Positions 14,241 to 28,966 of a stretch of 64,000 bases of DNA are shown here, piece after piece. Source of the stretch: Aphelenchoides besseyi (lineage: Eukaryota; Nematoda; Chromadorea; Rhabditida; Aphelenchoididae); contig JAMPIQ010000002.1 of NCBI GenBank assembly GCA_024699855.1, forward strand, positions 12,834,001 through 12,898,000, given 5' to 3'. Under the pieces are notes generated by a model. It had not been told where the DNA came from, searched no databases, and was given only the letters and a program-made list of their open reading frames with translations. How positions within the stretch are numbered: position 1 is the first letter of the stretch; each line of letters starts with the position of its first letter. The translations under genes were made by a program, and so were the position numbers.

Positions 14241-14464
14241 AGAGAGACCACCCGCAGAGCATTTGCACGCGGTTTTTCCGCTCAAAACCAAACACTTCAC
14301 CAAAATGAAGATTTCTCATGATTCTGAATGAAATTCTGGAAACCTTTTGAAAGGAAACAAAATTTCCATAAATTTCCTATCAATTACAAGAAACCGCATC
14401 AAAATTGGTTAAGAACTCGAATTGCGGCGCGTTTCAAATCAGAAGTTTCAGCCGGGATACCCTG
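14241..14464 (-). repeat. Right terminal inverted repeat of the mariner-type element
   Basis: This 224-bp arm is the inverse complement of 13524-13749. It ends ...CCGGGATACCCTG immediately before the flanking TA. Confidence 0.92.
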
Positions 14465-14568
14465 TACTTTCGGTCGTGTTTAAAAGACACGTGGAACACA
14501 AATGTTGAACGATTCTTTTTAGAGTCAATTCTATGTTTTATTTAGAGTCCATCAAATAGATTTGCATT

Positions 14569-15834
14569 ATGAGTAAGTGAAATGACAATCGTTTTAGCAG
14601 ATTTCTTGTAGAGATTGTAAACCGTTTGTTCTCCGCGTCGAAATCCAATGCTCAGCTTACGAATGTTATGCGTCGTCCACACGATGACATCGGGAAGCTA
14701 ATCACTCAAGTACTTCATTTGGATCAAATCGAAGAAAACAAGTTCAGGTTAGTGGACATAGACTGATGCAACTAGTAAGGTCATTCAGAGCAAATCATTT
14801 GCTTCAAGGAAGAATGTTTCTAGACGCAGTTTATGGTGGACAAGCGTATTCAAGTACCGTTCGTGCGGCGAGTTTGACTGTTAACAATGAGTTTCTTCCT
14901 CATTCTGCTCATGCTTATTTCATCAAGTCCGGTAGTCGACTGAGAGAAAACCGGTTGCTAATCGGCTATTACAGGTGATGTTAATCAACCGGTGGATTTC
15001 AATGTGAAAAGAGTTCGCGACGGGACAAGCTTTTGTACGCGTTACGTTGAAGCCACACAAAACGACGAAGTTCTCACAACCGCTTTGATTTCATTTCACG
15101 TTAAAGAAGAAGCTGCAGTTCGTCATCAACAACCAATGAACGAATATTGTTATCCGGAATCGTTGAAGTCGTGGCCCGAGGTTTTGGAAGAAGCAGCAGC
15201 TGATTCCCGAGAAACAATGACTTCGTATCATAGAAAGGTAAGAAACTGAGAGGATCATCTGAGAAATTGTTCGTCTAGATGATCGATTTAAAAAAGCGAA
15301 TTACGCCACCATTGTTCACCAAACTTCTCGATGTAAGTGTATAATTTTTAAATCAAAATTGTAATTGAATCGATTTCTAGATTCGTCCTCTGGATCCGAA
15401 TCGGTGGAGTATGCGTTCGCTTCATAACAAAAATGTTGCTCCAACTCATCATATTTACGTCAAAGCAAAAGCTTCTCCGGGTGTCGATCAAATTGACCAT
15501 CGCATTCTCGGAGCATTCATTTCGGACATTACGTTGATGGAAACCGCGTTAGTCGATCACATAGCCTCGGGTTTCTTTCCAACGATGCTCTACTCGTTAG
15601 ATAACAATGTTTACTTTCACTCTGACATCAATCTAAACGATTGGTTGCTAATCGAATGCACGAGTCCGATTGCCGGTTTGTAGATGATTGAACGTTGACC
15701 TTTAACCTTTCGATTGCTTTTTAGAGAACGGACGAGCATATGCCGAAGCGCGAGCTTGGAACGTTGCTGATCGCAAAATTGTCATGTCGATGAGTCAAGA
15801 AGGGATCGTGCGTTTAACGAACAAAAAGAAATGA
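14569..15834 (+). CDS. Acyl-CoA thioesterase, TesB/ACOT8 family (double hot-dog)
   Basis: The enzyme hydrolyses fatty acyl-CoA to free acid and CoA; ACOT8 homologues are peroxisomal. Visible blocks are NHLLQGRMFLDAVYGGQA, AHAYFIKSG, the first hot-dog end FCTRYVEATQND, then RILGAFISDITLMETAL, YFHSDINLNDWLLIECTSP and MSMSQEGIVR. The Asp of ISD and Gln of SQEG fit two members of the TesB Asp/Ser-Thr/Gln catalytic triad. The protein ends LTNKKK (TGA 15832-15834), with no SKL-type peroxisomal targeting tripeptide. The start is uncertain: a four-base first exon ATGA at 14569 spliced over a 40-nt intron to AGATTGTAAACC gives MKIVNRLFSASK and keeps the frame; an internal Met (MRRPHDD) is the alternative. 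About six short introns. It lies just 3' of the mariner element. Confidence 0.85.
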
Positions 15835-16717
15835 TTGTTGCTTCCATGGGTTATTCATGCAATAAATTTGCAATAAAATTCTATCCATGTACTTCTGAAC
15901 AACTTGCCCTAACAGCAGTTTAATCGCCTGTTGATCGAGTGAGCGTAGACTAGAAATATTGGTTTCCAGGAACCCATTTACTATTGAAATCAATCGCATA
16001 TTAAAAGCCAATTATGCGTAACTTTTGTTTTGCTATCCAGTCCAGCGACTTAAACGCATTTAAATCGTTAAAGGCAAATTCCGGAAAGAAATTCTACAAA
16101 CGGAACTCCGCCCGTTACCACGTGAATTCCGCGTTGTTCCTCTTTTTTTCACAAGATAAACTCAATGCTTTATCACAACGCGATATCTTCCGATTGCACC
16201 AGTTGATAGCCGTCGAATTTATTTTTCACCCAACCGAGCGATTGTGCAAATAGACTCACTTAACCGCTGGTCAACAATGATGGAATCCTATAACTCGGTC
16301 ATCTGACACTTCCCTGTTAGTCAATCATAATCGATAGCTCAGCTTTTAACACTCGCGTTTGCCAAACAAAACAACAACACTCGGGGTGAACTCTGCTGTT
16401 TATAAAAAGATTTTGACACATTCCCGTGGTGGAGCGGCGAATCAAAAAGTCTATCGGTCATAAATTGAACTTTTTGTTGTCAAGTTTACACATTACGTGG
16501 CTATCATCAATTGGAATCTTATCATTTCCATTAATGGACGTGAGAACCAAAACCGCTCTCTTTACTTCCGAACATCAGTTTCCGTTTGTCGGTTCCGTTT
16601 CAAATAATTACACTTTAACGTCATTCTCATTTGTTGTGTACCTTGACGTATCTGTTGAATGCGTGGATAGAAGTGAATAGTTTCAATTTGGCTTTCAGGG
16701 CAAATTGATCGGTCGTA
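15835..16717. other. Intergenic, upstream of GFAT
   Basis: About 880 bp separate the thioesterase and GFAT, which have the same orientation. It contains AATAAA at 15860 (GCAATAAATT), suitable for the thioesterase 3' end. A TATAAA-like stretch lies at 16399-16404 (TTTATAAAAAG), about 315 bp before the GFAT start, and could be a promoter element. Short open frames here match nothing. Confidence 0.4.
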
Positions 16718-19412
<2,695 letters not shown>

Positions 19413-19854
19413 AACTGCTCATGAAGTTTTTTGTTTGTAGCAAAATGTAGTCATTAACAGTAACACTTTGTTTGAGATGTTTGTTATGGAACTAAATTTA
19501 AGAATTCAGCTATCAATTAAACGACTTTTAACATCTATGAGGACAGTGGAAAAGAAAGTACAGCGAATAGAACTTCCAAAAGATTTTGTAATTCGCTTCG
19601 ATCAGTAACCGAAAGGGAAAGTGAAACGAAGAATTTCGATCGCAAAGTCATTTACTGAAAAATTATGAATTGCACGCGGGACGACGACTTTCAACTGACC
19701 CATTTCTACATGATGTATACGTCTCATGTTTCTCGGGATTTCAGTGAAATTTGCCGTTCTTATTCTTGTCTAACGCCTATTCATCGACGATATTACGCGC
19801 GACCGTTGGGAATGTGGTTTGAGCCCCGAGTATTCGGTGTATCGAACGCACAAT

Positions 19855-21404
19855 ATGAAATCGCTTAGGAAACAAGGTAAGTAGTCTCAATTCAACTGCA
19901 TAATACTAATTTAAGGTTCAGTAACAGTTTTGTTGGCTATTTTATTGACAAAGGTACATGCGCATAATTGGAACGGAGTTCAATGGCGCATTAATGTGCC
20001 CGATAGTACGATGACAAGTACGAGCTCCGTCCAAAGTAAAGTTCAAAATCGTATGAACGTTAAATTCATTGATTTTAGCAACAACACAAGCTGTTCGGTT
20101 AATCGATTGGCGCGAATGGAGTCAAATGAAATCGAGTTACGTGAAAACCGTCGGAAGTGCGCCGTTGTTAATTGTTGACTCTTCTCCAGAAGTTGTAACA
20201 CAAAACAGTTCGCCGTCTACAACAACATATGTGATCCCGGAAGCAACCATCGAAACTGAAACAACCGATTTCACAACCTCAAGCACTTTTCTTTCAACAA
20301 CAACAACAGCAACGACAATCGAACAGCCTTCAACCACAACCGTTGACACGGAAACAACGACTGTTAAAGCGAGTCCCGATGTGACGCTCGAATTACGTAG
20401 TTTACCAGATGTTCTTACGCTTTTGAAAAACTTGGCTGTTATTCCCGCTGTGGTTCGTTCATTTTCATCTGCAGCAATTTCTCCAAGCGGCAGCACTAGC
20501 GCTGATCCACCACCAGTTGGCAATCCATTGAACGCTATTTTGACTGCACAATCGCAACCACGTGTCGACGAATTGCGATCTCGAGCTCTGTCAGCTAACA
20601 GCGGTTATGGTGGCCTATCACCGGCTTTTGTAACAGCACCGTCTAACGATCTTGAGCAACCGCAGGTAAGCAAAACACATCTTTAATGTACGAATGTTCC
20701 TCTAGGTATTTTCTAATCGTCGAGCTCCAATAACCAATGTTCCTGCGCCCATCGTACCGGTTAACAACGGATTTCGACCACGTGAATTGTCGCCTAGTTC
20801 TCCACCATTGAATAATCCGCATCGTCTGAATATTTACGGACTGGAACCGCAGATCTCTTCGGGCGGATCCTACGATGCACCGATGATTACAGTGTCAAAT
20901 GAAGCAAAGAAGACACGACCACGTTTCGATTTTTCGAATTTAACTGTTGGCGAAGTTGAGCAACTCGAATCCATTCATCGAAAATTATTTCATGCATCCA
21001 GGCCGTCAAATTTCACAGAATCTTCATTACCACACATGCTTTCACCAAACATCAACCCACCAGCAACAAGCAGTCCATCACCATTGCCATTAAGTGAAAA
21101 TAGTCCTACGGTTGTGTTCAAACATACCGATCAAATTCAGTTACCAACACTGACAGCAGCAACAACATCGAATTTGCCGGCTCAACTCGGCTCGTCCGCT
21201 CTTAAACCGGAGATGATCGACGAACTTGTCATGATCAAAGACATTCCCAATTTGGACGAACTCACAAAAGGACTCGATTTGTCGTTGTTAAGTCGTCCGG
21301 GTGGTTTTGCTGTCCTCAAAGAACAATTCATGCAACGTCTGATTGAACGATCGCTGGTTCAAAAACGTCTACATCGACAACGACTACGCAATCGGATGAA
21401 TTAA
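19855..21404 (+). CDS. Predicted secreted Ser/Thr/Pro-rich protein, not recognised
   Basis: A short first exon (19855-19876, ATGAAATCGCTTAGG) spliced over a 39-nt intron to 19916 gives MKSLRKQGSVTVLLAILL followed by TKVHAHNWNG, a good signal peptide. The mature protein has a Thr-rich tract (about 20230-20370, TTTTATTIEQPSTTTV), likely O-glycosylated. A Pro/Ser-rich middle (LSPSSPPLNNPHRLNIYG) follows. The C-terminus is more structured: EMIDELVMIKDIPNLDELTK, GLDLSLLSRPGGFAVLKEQF, ending with a basic run RLHRQRLRNRMN (TAA 21402-21404). That last part looks like a conserved nematode-type module, but I cannot name it. Three introns keep frame. It could be a cuticle or extracellular-matrix factor; that is inference from composition only. 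Confidence 0.7.
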
Positions 21405-21853
21405 ACGAAAAATCAAACAGTTCTTTTCGTTTAATAGAATTACAATTTGATCTCCAGCCAAACAGTTTGTCATAAGCTCTACCGCAAATAAACTTTATTT
21501 TAGATTGCAAAGGACAAACCTCAAAATCAGTTTTCAACATGTGCCAACGTCTTCCTGTTACCTTTTCATGTTAGATTATAGGTTGTTGAACAAAATCATT
21601 TAGTAGTCGATGGTATAAAGTAATAAAATCTTTACAAACTACACATTTAGAAAGATTCCAACTAAACGATCGTGGTTTAGTAACCGTTTTATTAGGCTTC
21701 AACAATTCAACAAATAAATAATAAGTTTGAATCGAAGTAAAGCTCATGAAAGAAACCGTTTTGACTAGTAAAACCGGTCAATCGAAAATAGTTATTATCA
21801 TTAACAATTTAGAGACCAAGAAACAATAATTAGTTATGCAGAAGATCTAATCA
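21405..21853. other. Convergent 3' region between secreted gene and ABC transporter
   Basis: About 450 bp of AT-rich sequence with several AATAAA hexamers: 21486 (GCAAATAAAC) and 21714-21719 (CAAATAAATAA) on plus. No coding is seen; one 70-codon minus frame (21328-21540) overlaps the end of the secreted gene and is a shadow. Confidence 0.5.
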
Positions 21854-24800
21854 TTACGTCTTTCGAATGTTCTGTTTTTCAGTCAACTCCCAATAAAAAC
21901 CACGGGCAGCAACCAGTTGCGAGTGGGTTCCCAATTCCGCCAAGACTCCATTTTTCATGACAGCAATACAATTGGCATTTACTATTGTTGAAAGTCGGTG
22001 AGCAACCACTACAACAGTTCTGCCAACAGCTGCACGTTCCAAAGCTTCTTGAACTAACTGAAACATAACATCGATAGATTAATAAGTGTGTTCGTTTTCA
22101 ACCTTTTCGCTTTCTGCGTCCAAAGCCGAAGTCGCTTCGTCGAGCAATAGAATCCGTGGATTTCGAACTAAAACGATATGTTTACTTTTGTTCTTTCATT
22201 GAAATGCTGTTTGAATGCTAACACATAAAAACAAGCGTAATCATTGTATGAAAAGAAGTCAAACCGTACTTAAAGCACGAGCAATTGCAACACTAAAAGG
22301 CAAACCAATTAATTGAACTAAGCATACGCAGTTACCGTTGTTTTTGACCGCCAGATAACATAGTCCCGGACGATCCAACTCGAGTTTCCAACTTCTAAAA
22401 CTCTTTGGTTTATTGTTTAGTAACCCGACAACAAACATCGGGTAGTTCTTCGATTAAAGTCGATAGATTGGCTTTTTCACAAACTTCTCGAAGCTGTTCC
22501 TCAGTTACACTGTTGGGATCCAATCCGTAGAGAATATTTTCCCGGATCGTTCGGTCCATCAAAACTGGTTCTTGAGAAACGAGAGCGATATGCGATCGTA
22601 TTTCTTGTGGTGACATTTCTCTGAAAACAACAGTTTTCTGGTCGACTGATTCATCTTACTTCAAGTTAACTCCGTCGATTTCAACTGTTCCATAATTCGG
22701 ATCATAGAATCGTTCGATTAACGATATAATCGTTGATTTTCCACAACCCGATGGTCCCACTAAGCTTCGTTCGAATGTATACGTTGTAATATCTACTTAC
22801 CAATTGCTAACGTCTTTCCAGATTCTATACTCAAATTCATTTTCTTCAAGATCTTAACATTCGCACGTTCAGGATAATGAAAATCAACGTCCGTCAGTTT
22901 AATTCGACCATCAACTGAAGTCAATTGACGTCCATATTTGCTTGCATTATCGAACTCCGGCTTCTCATTGAGCATTTTGAATATAAGTCCCGCAGCAAAT
23001 CGAGCTTTTGTGTATTCTAGAATTGCATCAATTCGTGAACAACTCGATTCGTTAACCTGGAAAATAGGACGAAGCAAATCCTATTGAACCGGCACAAAAG
23101 GAGACGGCAAACAGTGTTCGCATCACACTCATCGGCTTCTCATTGTACTCGATAATCAAATAAACACCAAAAGCAAATGCCGTGGCGTGAAGAAAATAGA
23201 AGATTGACGATGCAAAACCGTAGCTCAACGCCTGATAACGAGCTCGAATTCTGTACGTCTGATACGGTTTCTCGAGATGTTCAGCAAAACGTTTATAAAA
23301 CCGCTCTTCTAACGTCAAATTTTTTACGGTACGAACTTGATCAATTGCTTCTAGTGCAGTTCGACCGACCTCTTCCAATTCGTTCGCGTCCTCTTTCGAT
23401 CTACCTCTGAAGAATCGTGCATGAAAGTAATGGCCCACACTTCCAAGAGGGAAGATCAACACAACAAGTATGGCCATCTTGTAGTTGTAATAGAAAGCTA
23501 AAACAACTCCAAAGACAATCGAAACCACAGCAGCAAAAACCGATCCCAGACGATAATCAATCGCCTAAATTAACGGAAAATAAAAACGATTAAATGAGAA
23601 AACAAACCGCTTTGACATTTGGTGCATCCGAAGCCAAACGAGTGCAAAGACGACCGGTGGAATGTACAGATGCGTCAAAATACCCAATGTTTTGCGAGAA
23701 AAAATGCCGATATAGGGCCGTTCTCAAGCGCATCGTCAAACGTTCCGAACTAACTCCAAACAAAATCGCATGCAAGAACATTGCACTTCCATGCACGATG
23801 CCCAACAATAAGAAGACCATCGCCCAATTATGACCTTGTTTCCGTTTTTCCACCGGATCAGTACCAGCAAATACCTGAAATTGAAACTAGTGATTTGTAA
23901 GTACAACTTTTTTACCTCCAAAATGTTTGAGAATGAAATCGAAAAAATTGGGAAGATACATCCTTCGACAATACAAATCAAAACACCCGATGCCAAATAG
24001 AACCATTCGGGACGTGAAAACTTGAGAATTTGAAGCAGATTAGACGGTTTAACATTTTCTGCTTCACATTCTTGTATCAGGCGTTTCTTTTCGGAGACCG
24101 GATTCTTGGTCGGTTCGGCCGATGAATCGGCAACCGAATTTCGAAACAACGATTTTCGAGGAGAATCCGCTCCACTACTACTCGTTGACTTCACCGATTG
24201 ACTTTTGCGAGAGCGGGTGTTGGCTTGAACTGGAGCTACAGCTATTTCTTCTTCGACGTTATCCTCTAAGTCAACAAAGACTTGGCTGGTAATTAACTTT
24301 TCGTAGTGTCCATGGAGTTCTAGAAGCTCATCGTGGGTACCATATTCGACAATTTTCCCGTTGTCAACACAGAAAATACGATCCACATTCTTGATTGTCG
24401 AAAGTCTGTGGGCAATGACAATTGTTGTGGTTGCTTTGGCTGCTGAGTAAAGTGCCTGCTGAACCACAGCTTCACTTTCAGCGTCTAATGCACTTGTGCT
24501 TTCATCTAACAAGAGTATCTTCGGCGACCGTACAAGCGCTCGAGCGATTGCGATTCTTTGTTTTTGGCCTCCAGAAAGTTGTACTCCACGTTCTCCTGCA
24601 ATCGTATTCAAACCCTAAAGTTTCATGATTATTCCAAACTTGCGATTGTAAAAATACCTTCGGCAGGCTGCTAATAAAGCCCGCATTAGCCTTCTCGCAA
24701 GCTTGACGGATCTGATCGTCACTAACATCATCTTCTGGGGCACCGTACATAATGTTCTCCTTGATGTCACAATTAAACAAACTCGGTTCCTGATTCACAG

Positions 24801-26546
24801 TAGCAATTGATTTTCGAAGATGCGCAATGTTCAATTGCTCAATAGGAGTATTATCAAGCAGGATCTAAATAACACATTAAACATTTAAAGAATTGTTATC
24901 TCTTACTTCTCCACCAGTTTTATTGTAATAGCGCAATAAAAGATTGCAAATTGTGGATTTACCACAACCGCTAGAACCGACAAATGCGACCGTTTGATTG
25001 GGTTCGATTTCGAATGAGATATCATTAAGAACAGTGACGTCAGGTCGTGATGGATATTCAAATTTGACGTTTTGAAATCTGATTCGACCACTCAACTCCG
25101 GTTTCAGTCCTTCAGTTGAATAAGAGTCGATTTCTGGTTTTCGATCAATAACTTCGTATATCGACGCTGCCGTCCCCATTGCCGTTCCAATCACCGCGAA
25201 TTGAGGTGCCGCTTGACCCAAACTCATCGAACCAATCATCACAGAGAAGAAAACGGTGATCATGATCTGTGGTGTTATAAGTCCATCAACCACCTAAAAA
25301 CAAAATGCTTTACATCTACTATTGATGTTTATTCGAACATAATTCGTGCCAATGTAGAAGCTCATTGCATAAGAACCGAACATTACGAGAAAAGTGGCAC
25401 AAAGCCCAGCACCAACATACACAGCTCGAATGTATCCATCTCGTTTCGCACTTTCAAGTAACTCTTCATATCGCTTGCATTCAACTTCTTGAGCGTTAAA
25501 GGAATAGACTGTTCGTAGCGCCGAGAGCGCCTCTTCAGCCTTAGATCCAGCGACCGAGTATTTTTCGGCTTCGATCGTTGCAGACTTTGCCATCAATCTC
25601 GAAATAAACCAACCACAGCACATCAAAAGTGGTGACAAGCTCATCATAATCAAAGTTAGCTTGTAATCTAAACTATCGTTTAATAACGTACCGAATGAAA
25701 CACCAACCGTAAGTAAAAGCAACAGCAAAACCGCCCAAAAACTGTGCACTGAATTGAATAGCCAACGCAACTTTGTCCCCGGTTCCTTCTCTAATGCGCT
25801 CCAAATCGTCGAAAAGTTTTGTAGCCATCGATCCGGTAATCTTTGTATCAAAATAGGCAACATCTTGCCTCAGCATTGCTTTGAAAAACTCTTTTCTCAA
25901 TCGAGACATCATAGATTCACAGGCGGTCATCGAACAAAAGACCTAAAATCACAGATAACTTGACTAAAATAACTTAAAAAAGTTAACCTGCGTGCTGGCA
26001 GCAAGAAACATGAGAACACCGATTATAATCGATTGCCAAACTCGATACATAGCCGCCGCTTGAAAGTCTTCCAACTTGTAGATATCACCGAGGAACATCC
26101 ATTTACCTTCGACTTCAACTACAAATAGTCTTATCAGACAACTCAAGTACCGTATAATAAGAAAAAGATTATTTCTTATCGTAAAACAAACAAACCTGGA
26201 ACCCAATAGAATTCCGTCGCGATTGTTGCATTTACAAACGCTTCCGACATGCCGCCAATAATAATCGCCAGAAATGGCATCGATATCCCAGTCCATACTG
26301 CAACCAAAGAGCCAATAACAACGAGACAAACATCCGTTTTTGATGCAAATCGCCACTAAACATTTCGACTCATTCGATCTCTTGTTGCAACTCACTAATT
26401 GAAAAATCGAGACACTCCGTGGCTTCACCTTCGTCTCATTATCATTTCTAAAATGAAGACAATTCAAATGTAAAATGTAAATGAACAAACTTTTTTCGAA
26501 ACTTATTCAAGAGTGGAACCTTCGATTTTTCGTTGTTAGTCGCCAT
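21854..26546 (-). CDS. Full ABCB-type transporter (P-glycoprotein)
   Basis: This is an ATP-driven efflux pump with two transmembrane domains and two nucleotide-binding domains in one chain, at the plasma membrane. The minus-strand start is [19 protein letters not shown] at 26544-26546. The first helix is [23 protein letters not shown]1 (about 25090-24290) has Walker [10 protein letters not shown], signature LSGGQKQR and Walker [16 protein letters not shown], then the H-loop [10 protein letters not shown] linker rich in Ser/Arg ([13 protein letters not shown]) precedes TMD2. NBD2 (about 22900-21854) has [19 protein letters not shown] and [10 protein letters not shown], so both ATP sites look competent. 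It ends [12 protein letters not shown] 21854-21856. About 15 introns of 40-60 nt. No break was seen. Nematode pgp genes form a large family and I cannot tell which member this is; ABCB1-like drug or toxin export is the general expectation. Confidence 0.92.
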
Positions 26547-27451
26547 TTTGCTCCAACGGTTGTTAACGAGCAAAACGACTTATGAACCAATAAACCTGCA
26601 ACAAACGGAACATTAACGAGTCCAACCTATTTCGAAACTTTTTGTCAGCAAATAGGCGTGCGCAAAGTACAAACAGACGGAAATCTGACTCACTGGTTCA
26701 CAGAATGCTGAGCGTCCACTCAAAACTTCAAGGACATATGGATAAAATATGCGTAGTGTACGGCAAAATAAACGAAAAAAAGTGAATAAATTAACTTGAC
26801 GGAGACCGGACAGTTAAATGGAACGAATGGCACCCTCAGAAATTGCACCTGTTTGACTTTCTCTCAACCACAAACTACCGGTTGAAATGCCAACGGGACG
26901 TCTGTTGTGGCCACATTCTCACGGTGCCACAGAAAAACAGTCGAGAAAATAGACTTTCGACTTCAGCTTGATCCCACAACGACATCTGCTGTGCTCAGTT
27001 TTCTTTGACTACCTTTAGCAACTCGACATGTTTAGCCGAGAGAAGACTGCTAATCCATGTTCTGTTTATGGCTTCAGAAATATCTCACGGATAAACAGCT
27101 TCTCTGATTGACTGAACGTACGAAGCCTTGGTTATTGAGAACTAATAGCAACTGGTGATACTGAGAAAAACATGAGAGTTCCATATCGAAACTCTAAAAG
27201 CAACTCGTTCGAATTGTACGATGACGATTTGTTTCGTTGACTGTCACTGCGCTGTATAACTGAGATGATTTGTTAAAGCAACTTGACTGTTTATTAATTT
27301 ATTAACAAAATAATAGGTATATACAATCAGACATGCACGTGAGAATTGAAAATGAGGAGAAGTTTTGTAGAATTGTGTGAAGCCGCTTATCACGTAAATG
27401 AAATAAATAGAAAGCGATTTTAAACCGTTAGAAATCACAGATTATGGCAGT
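26547..27451. other. Upstream region of the ABC transporter / 3' region of cyclin Y
   Basis: About 900 bp without a supported gene. It must hold the transporter promoter (minus, near 26550-26900). At the far end is the cyclin Y 3' UTR, with an AATAAA on the minus strand at about 27294-27299 (plus TTTATT). Nothing repetitive was noticed. Confidence 0.4.
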
Positions 27452-28966
27452 TCATGAAATGACAACCCTTGAGTTCGTCTCCGATTGTCGTTCCGCCGAA
27501 TTGCTTCTTTTTAGTTTCGTTTTTTCCGGTGCAATTCTGTCCTCGTACTTGTTGCTGACCGCCTGAAGCAGCTGATTAGAAAGGAAATTGCTCTCAGTTT
27601 ATACCTCTAATTTACGAGCACGCTCTTTACTCAGCGGCCTTTGAGTTAGCTGGATGTCGTTGGCAATCGATAAGGTGCGCAGGTCGTAGTAATACTTCGC
27701 GTAAACCGATCCGGGAACATTGATGTTGAATTCAAGACACTCCAGAAATTGGCGTTCCAACTCGTTCCTACAATATCCTTATAAAATAATATAAGTGCAA
27801 AGACTCACATGTCATCAACGTTTGTGTCGTGAAGTATTTGGCAGTAATCGACATTCCAAACCGCTTGATCGTCCCAAACTTTGGATGCGAGCATAATAGC
27901 GCCGAGAACAATACGTCGCCAATTCGAAGGACACAAGTCGATTTCGGCATAATTCAAAAGCCTCTCAACGTACACCAACGTAATTATCGCACATTCAGCG
28001 GTGAGTTGAGCTGCTTGAAAAAGAGCACGAACAAAACGATAAATTGTTCGATGATCAGGATCGTACGAATCACTGGGAGCGCTTTCAGGCTACAAAATCA
28101 ATGTTCACCAGTGTAATAAAATGAAATGACTTACAAGAATGGGATGCAATCGCTCCTCGAAAATCTCCATCAAACGTTCATGTCCCCGGTTCTTTCGATT
28201 GGCAATGTGATAATAAACAGCCAGCGACATGCACAGAACGGTGTTCTTCAAATGTGGCTGTGAAATGGTAGAATCGTCCAAGTAGATGGTCGAACAGCTA
28301 TTCCAACGCTTCAAACCCGTTCGTCGATTTTGTAATTCGTCCAGCACGTACATTGATGTCCGATTTTCTTTCACTGAATACGAAGAAATTGCGGCGAGTT
28401 CATTTAAATCACTTACGTCTCATCTCACTTTTACTTCGTTCCATAAAAGTCGGCTGTGCCGTCGGATGCGTTGATGGGTCCTCATCGATTTCTACAAAAA
28501 TTTGCAGTTAAAATGTTTTCTAATCGAACGCGCCTTCGGGTTCTCGTTCGCTAATGTGCGGCAAAAAGTTCACAGAAATTTCACGACCCGGAGCTGGTTG
28601 AGTGGGCTGAAAACATCGGAAGTATAATCGTCAAAGAAATCGAATTGAACCTCAAAAAGTTTGCGTTCTTTTGATGGACGCGGTTTACGACGAAAACAAC
28701 ACGATAAGTTGCCCATTATGGACAATCGAGATCGACGTTTATTGCCGCTTTTCAAATGATTGCTGTCAAATTCTGAAAACAGACTTTGAGTTCGGATTTT
28801 AATTCAATTACTCACGTTGTTCAAAGTCCTCTTCACGAGGCAAATTTTCGATTGCGAGTTCACTTTTCGATTGTGAGCGTTTCGTTTGTGATTGTGCCCA
28901 TAGATTCTTTGGTTTCTTGACTGTGGTACGTTGATTGCGTTTAAGACAGCAGGAACAATTGCCCAT
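27452..28966 (-). CDS. cyy-1: Cyclin Y, membrane-anchored partner of PFTAIRE/PCTAIRE kinases
   Basis: Cyclin Y is N-myristoylated, sits at membranes and activates CDK14/CDK16-type kinases; in C. elegans CYY-1 regulates synapse elimination and vesicle transport. The start is [12 protein letters not shown]. The cyclin part has [47 protein letters not shown]-like [14 protein letters not shown] and [20 protein letters not shown], then [18 protein letters not shown]. The end is [20 protein letters not shown] 27452-27454. A second acylation-like motif, [12 protein letters not shown], lies in frame at residue 70 (ATG 28714-28716) in exon 2, so the locus could give two isoforms, each with its own Gly-Cys-Cys membrane anchor. 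The exon after FEV/FEP (about 28560-28640) has two possible splice readings. Cyclin identity is secure; N-terminal isoform structure is inferred. Confidence 0.9.

Larger units (their letters stand above)
13524..14464 (+). mobile_element. Non-autonomous Tc1/mariner-type element with long terminal inverted repeats
   Basis: The element is 941 bp and starts CAGGGTGTCCCGGCTG; its other end, read inverted, is CAGGGTATCCCGGCTG. Both ends are flanked by TA (13522-13523 and 14465-14466), the target-site duplication of Tc1/mariner. The terminal inverted repeats are about 226 and 224 bp, nearly identical, with a single 2-nt indel and few mismatches. The only credible gene inside is a 133-codon ORF for a transposase N-terminal DNA-binding domain; no DDE/D catalytic region is present. 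It sits between gcn-1 and the thioesterase gene in ordinary spacer. The near-identity of the arms suggests recent activity or gene conversion. The family match to mariner-like elements rests on the TA duplication, end sequence and domain type. Confidence 0.9.

Noticed and set aside
20137..20523. 128-codon Val-rich minus-strand frame
   Set aside because: It is the complement of the Thr-rich tract of the secreted protein (ACA/ACC repeats read as Val/Cys).
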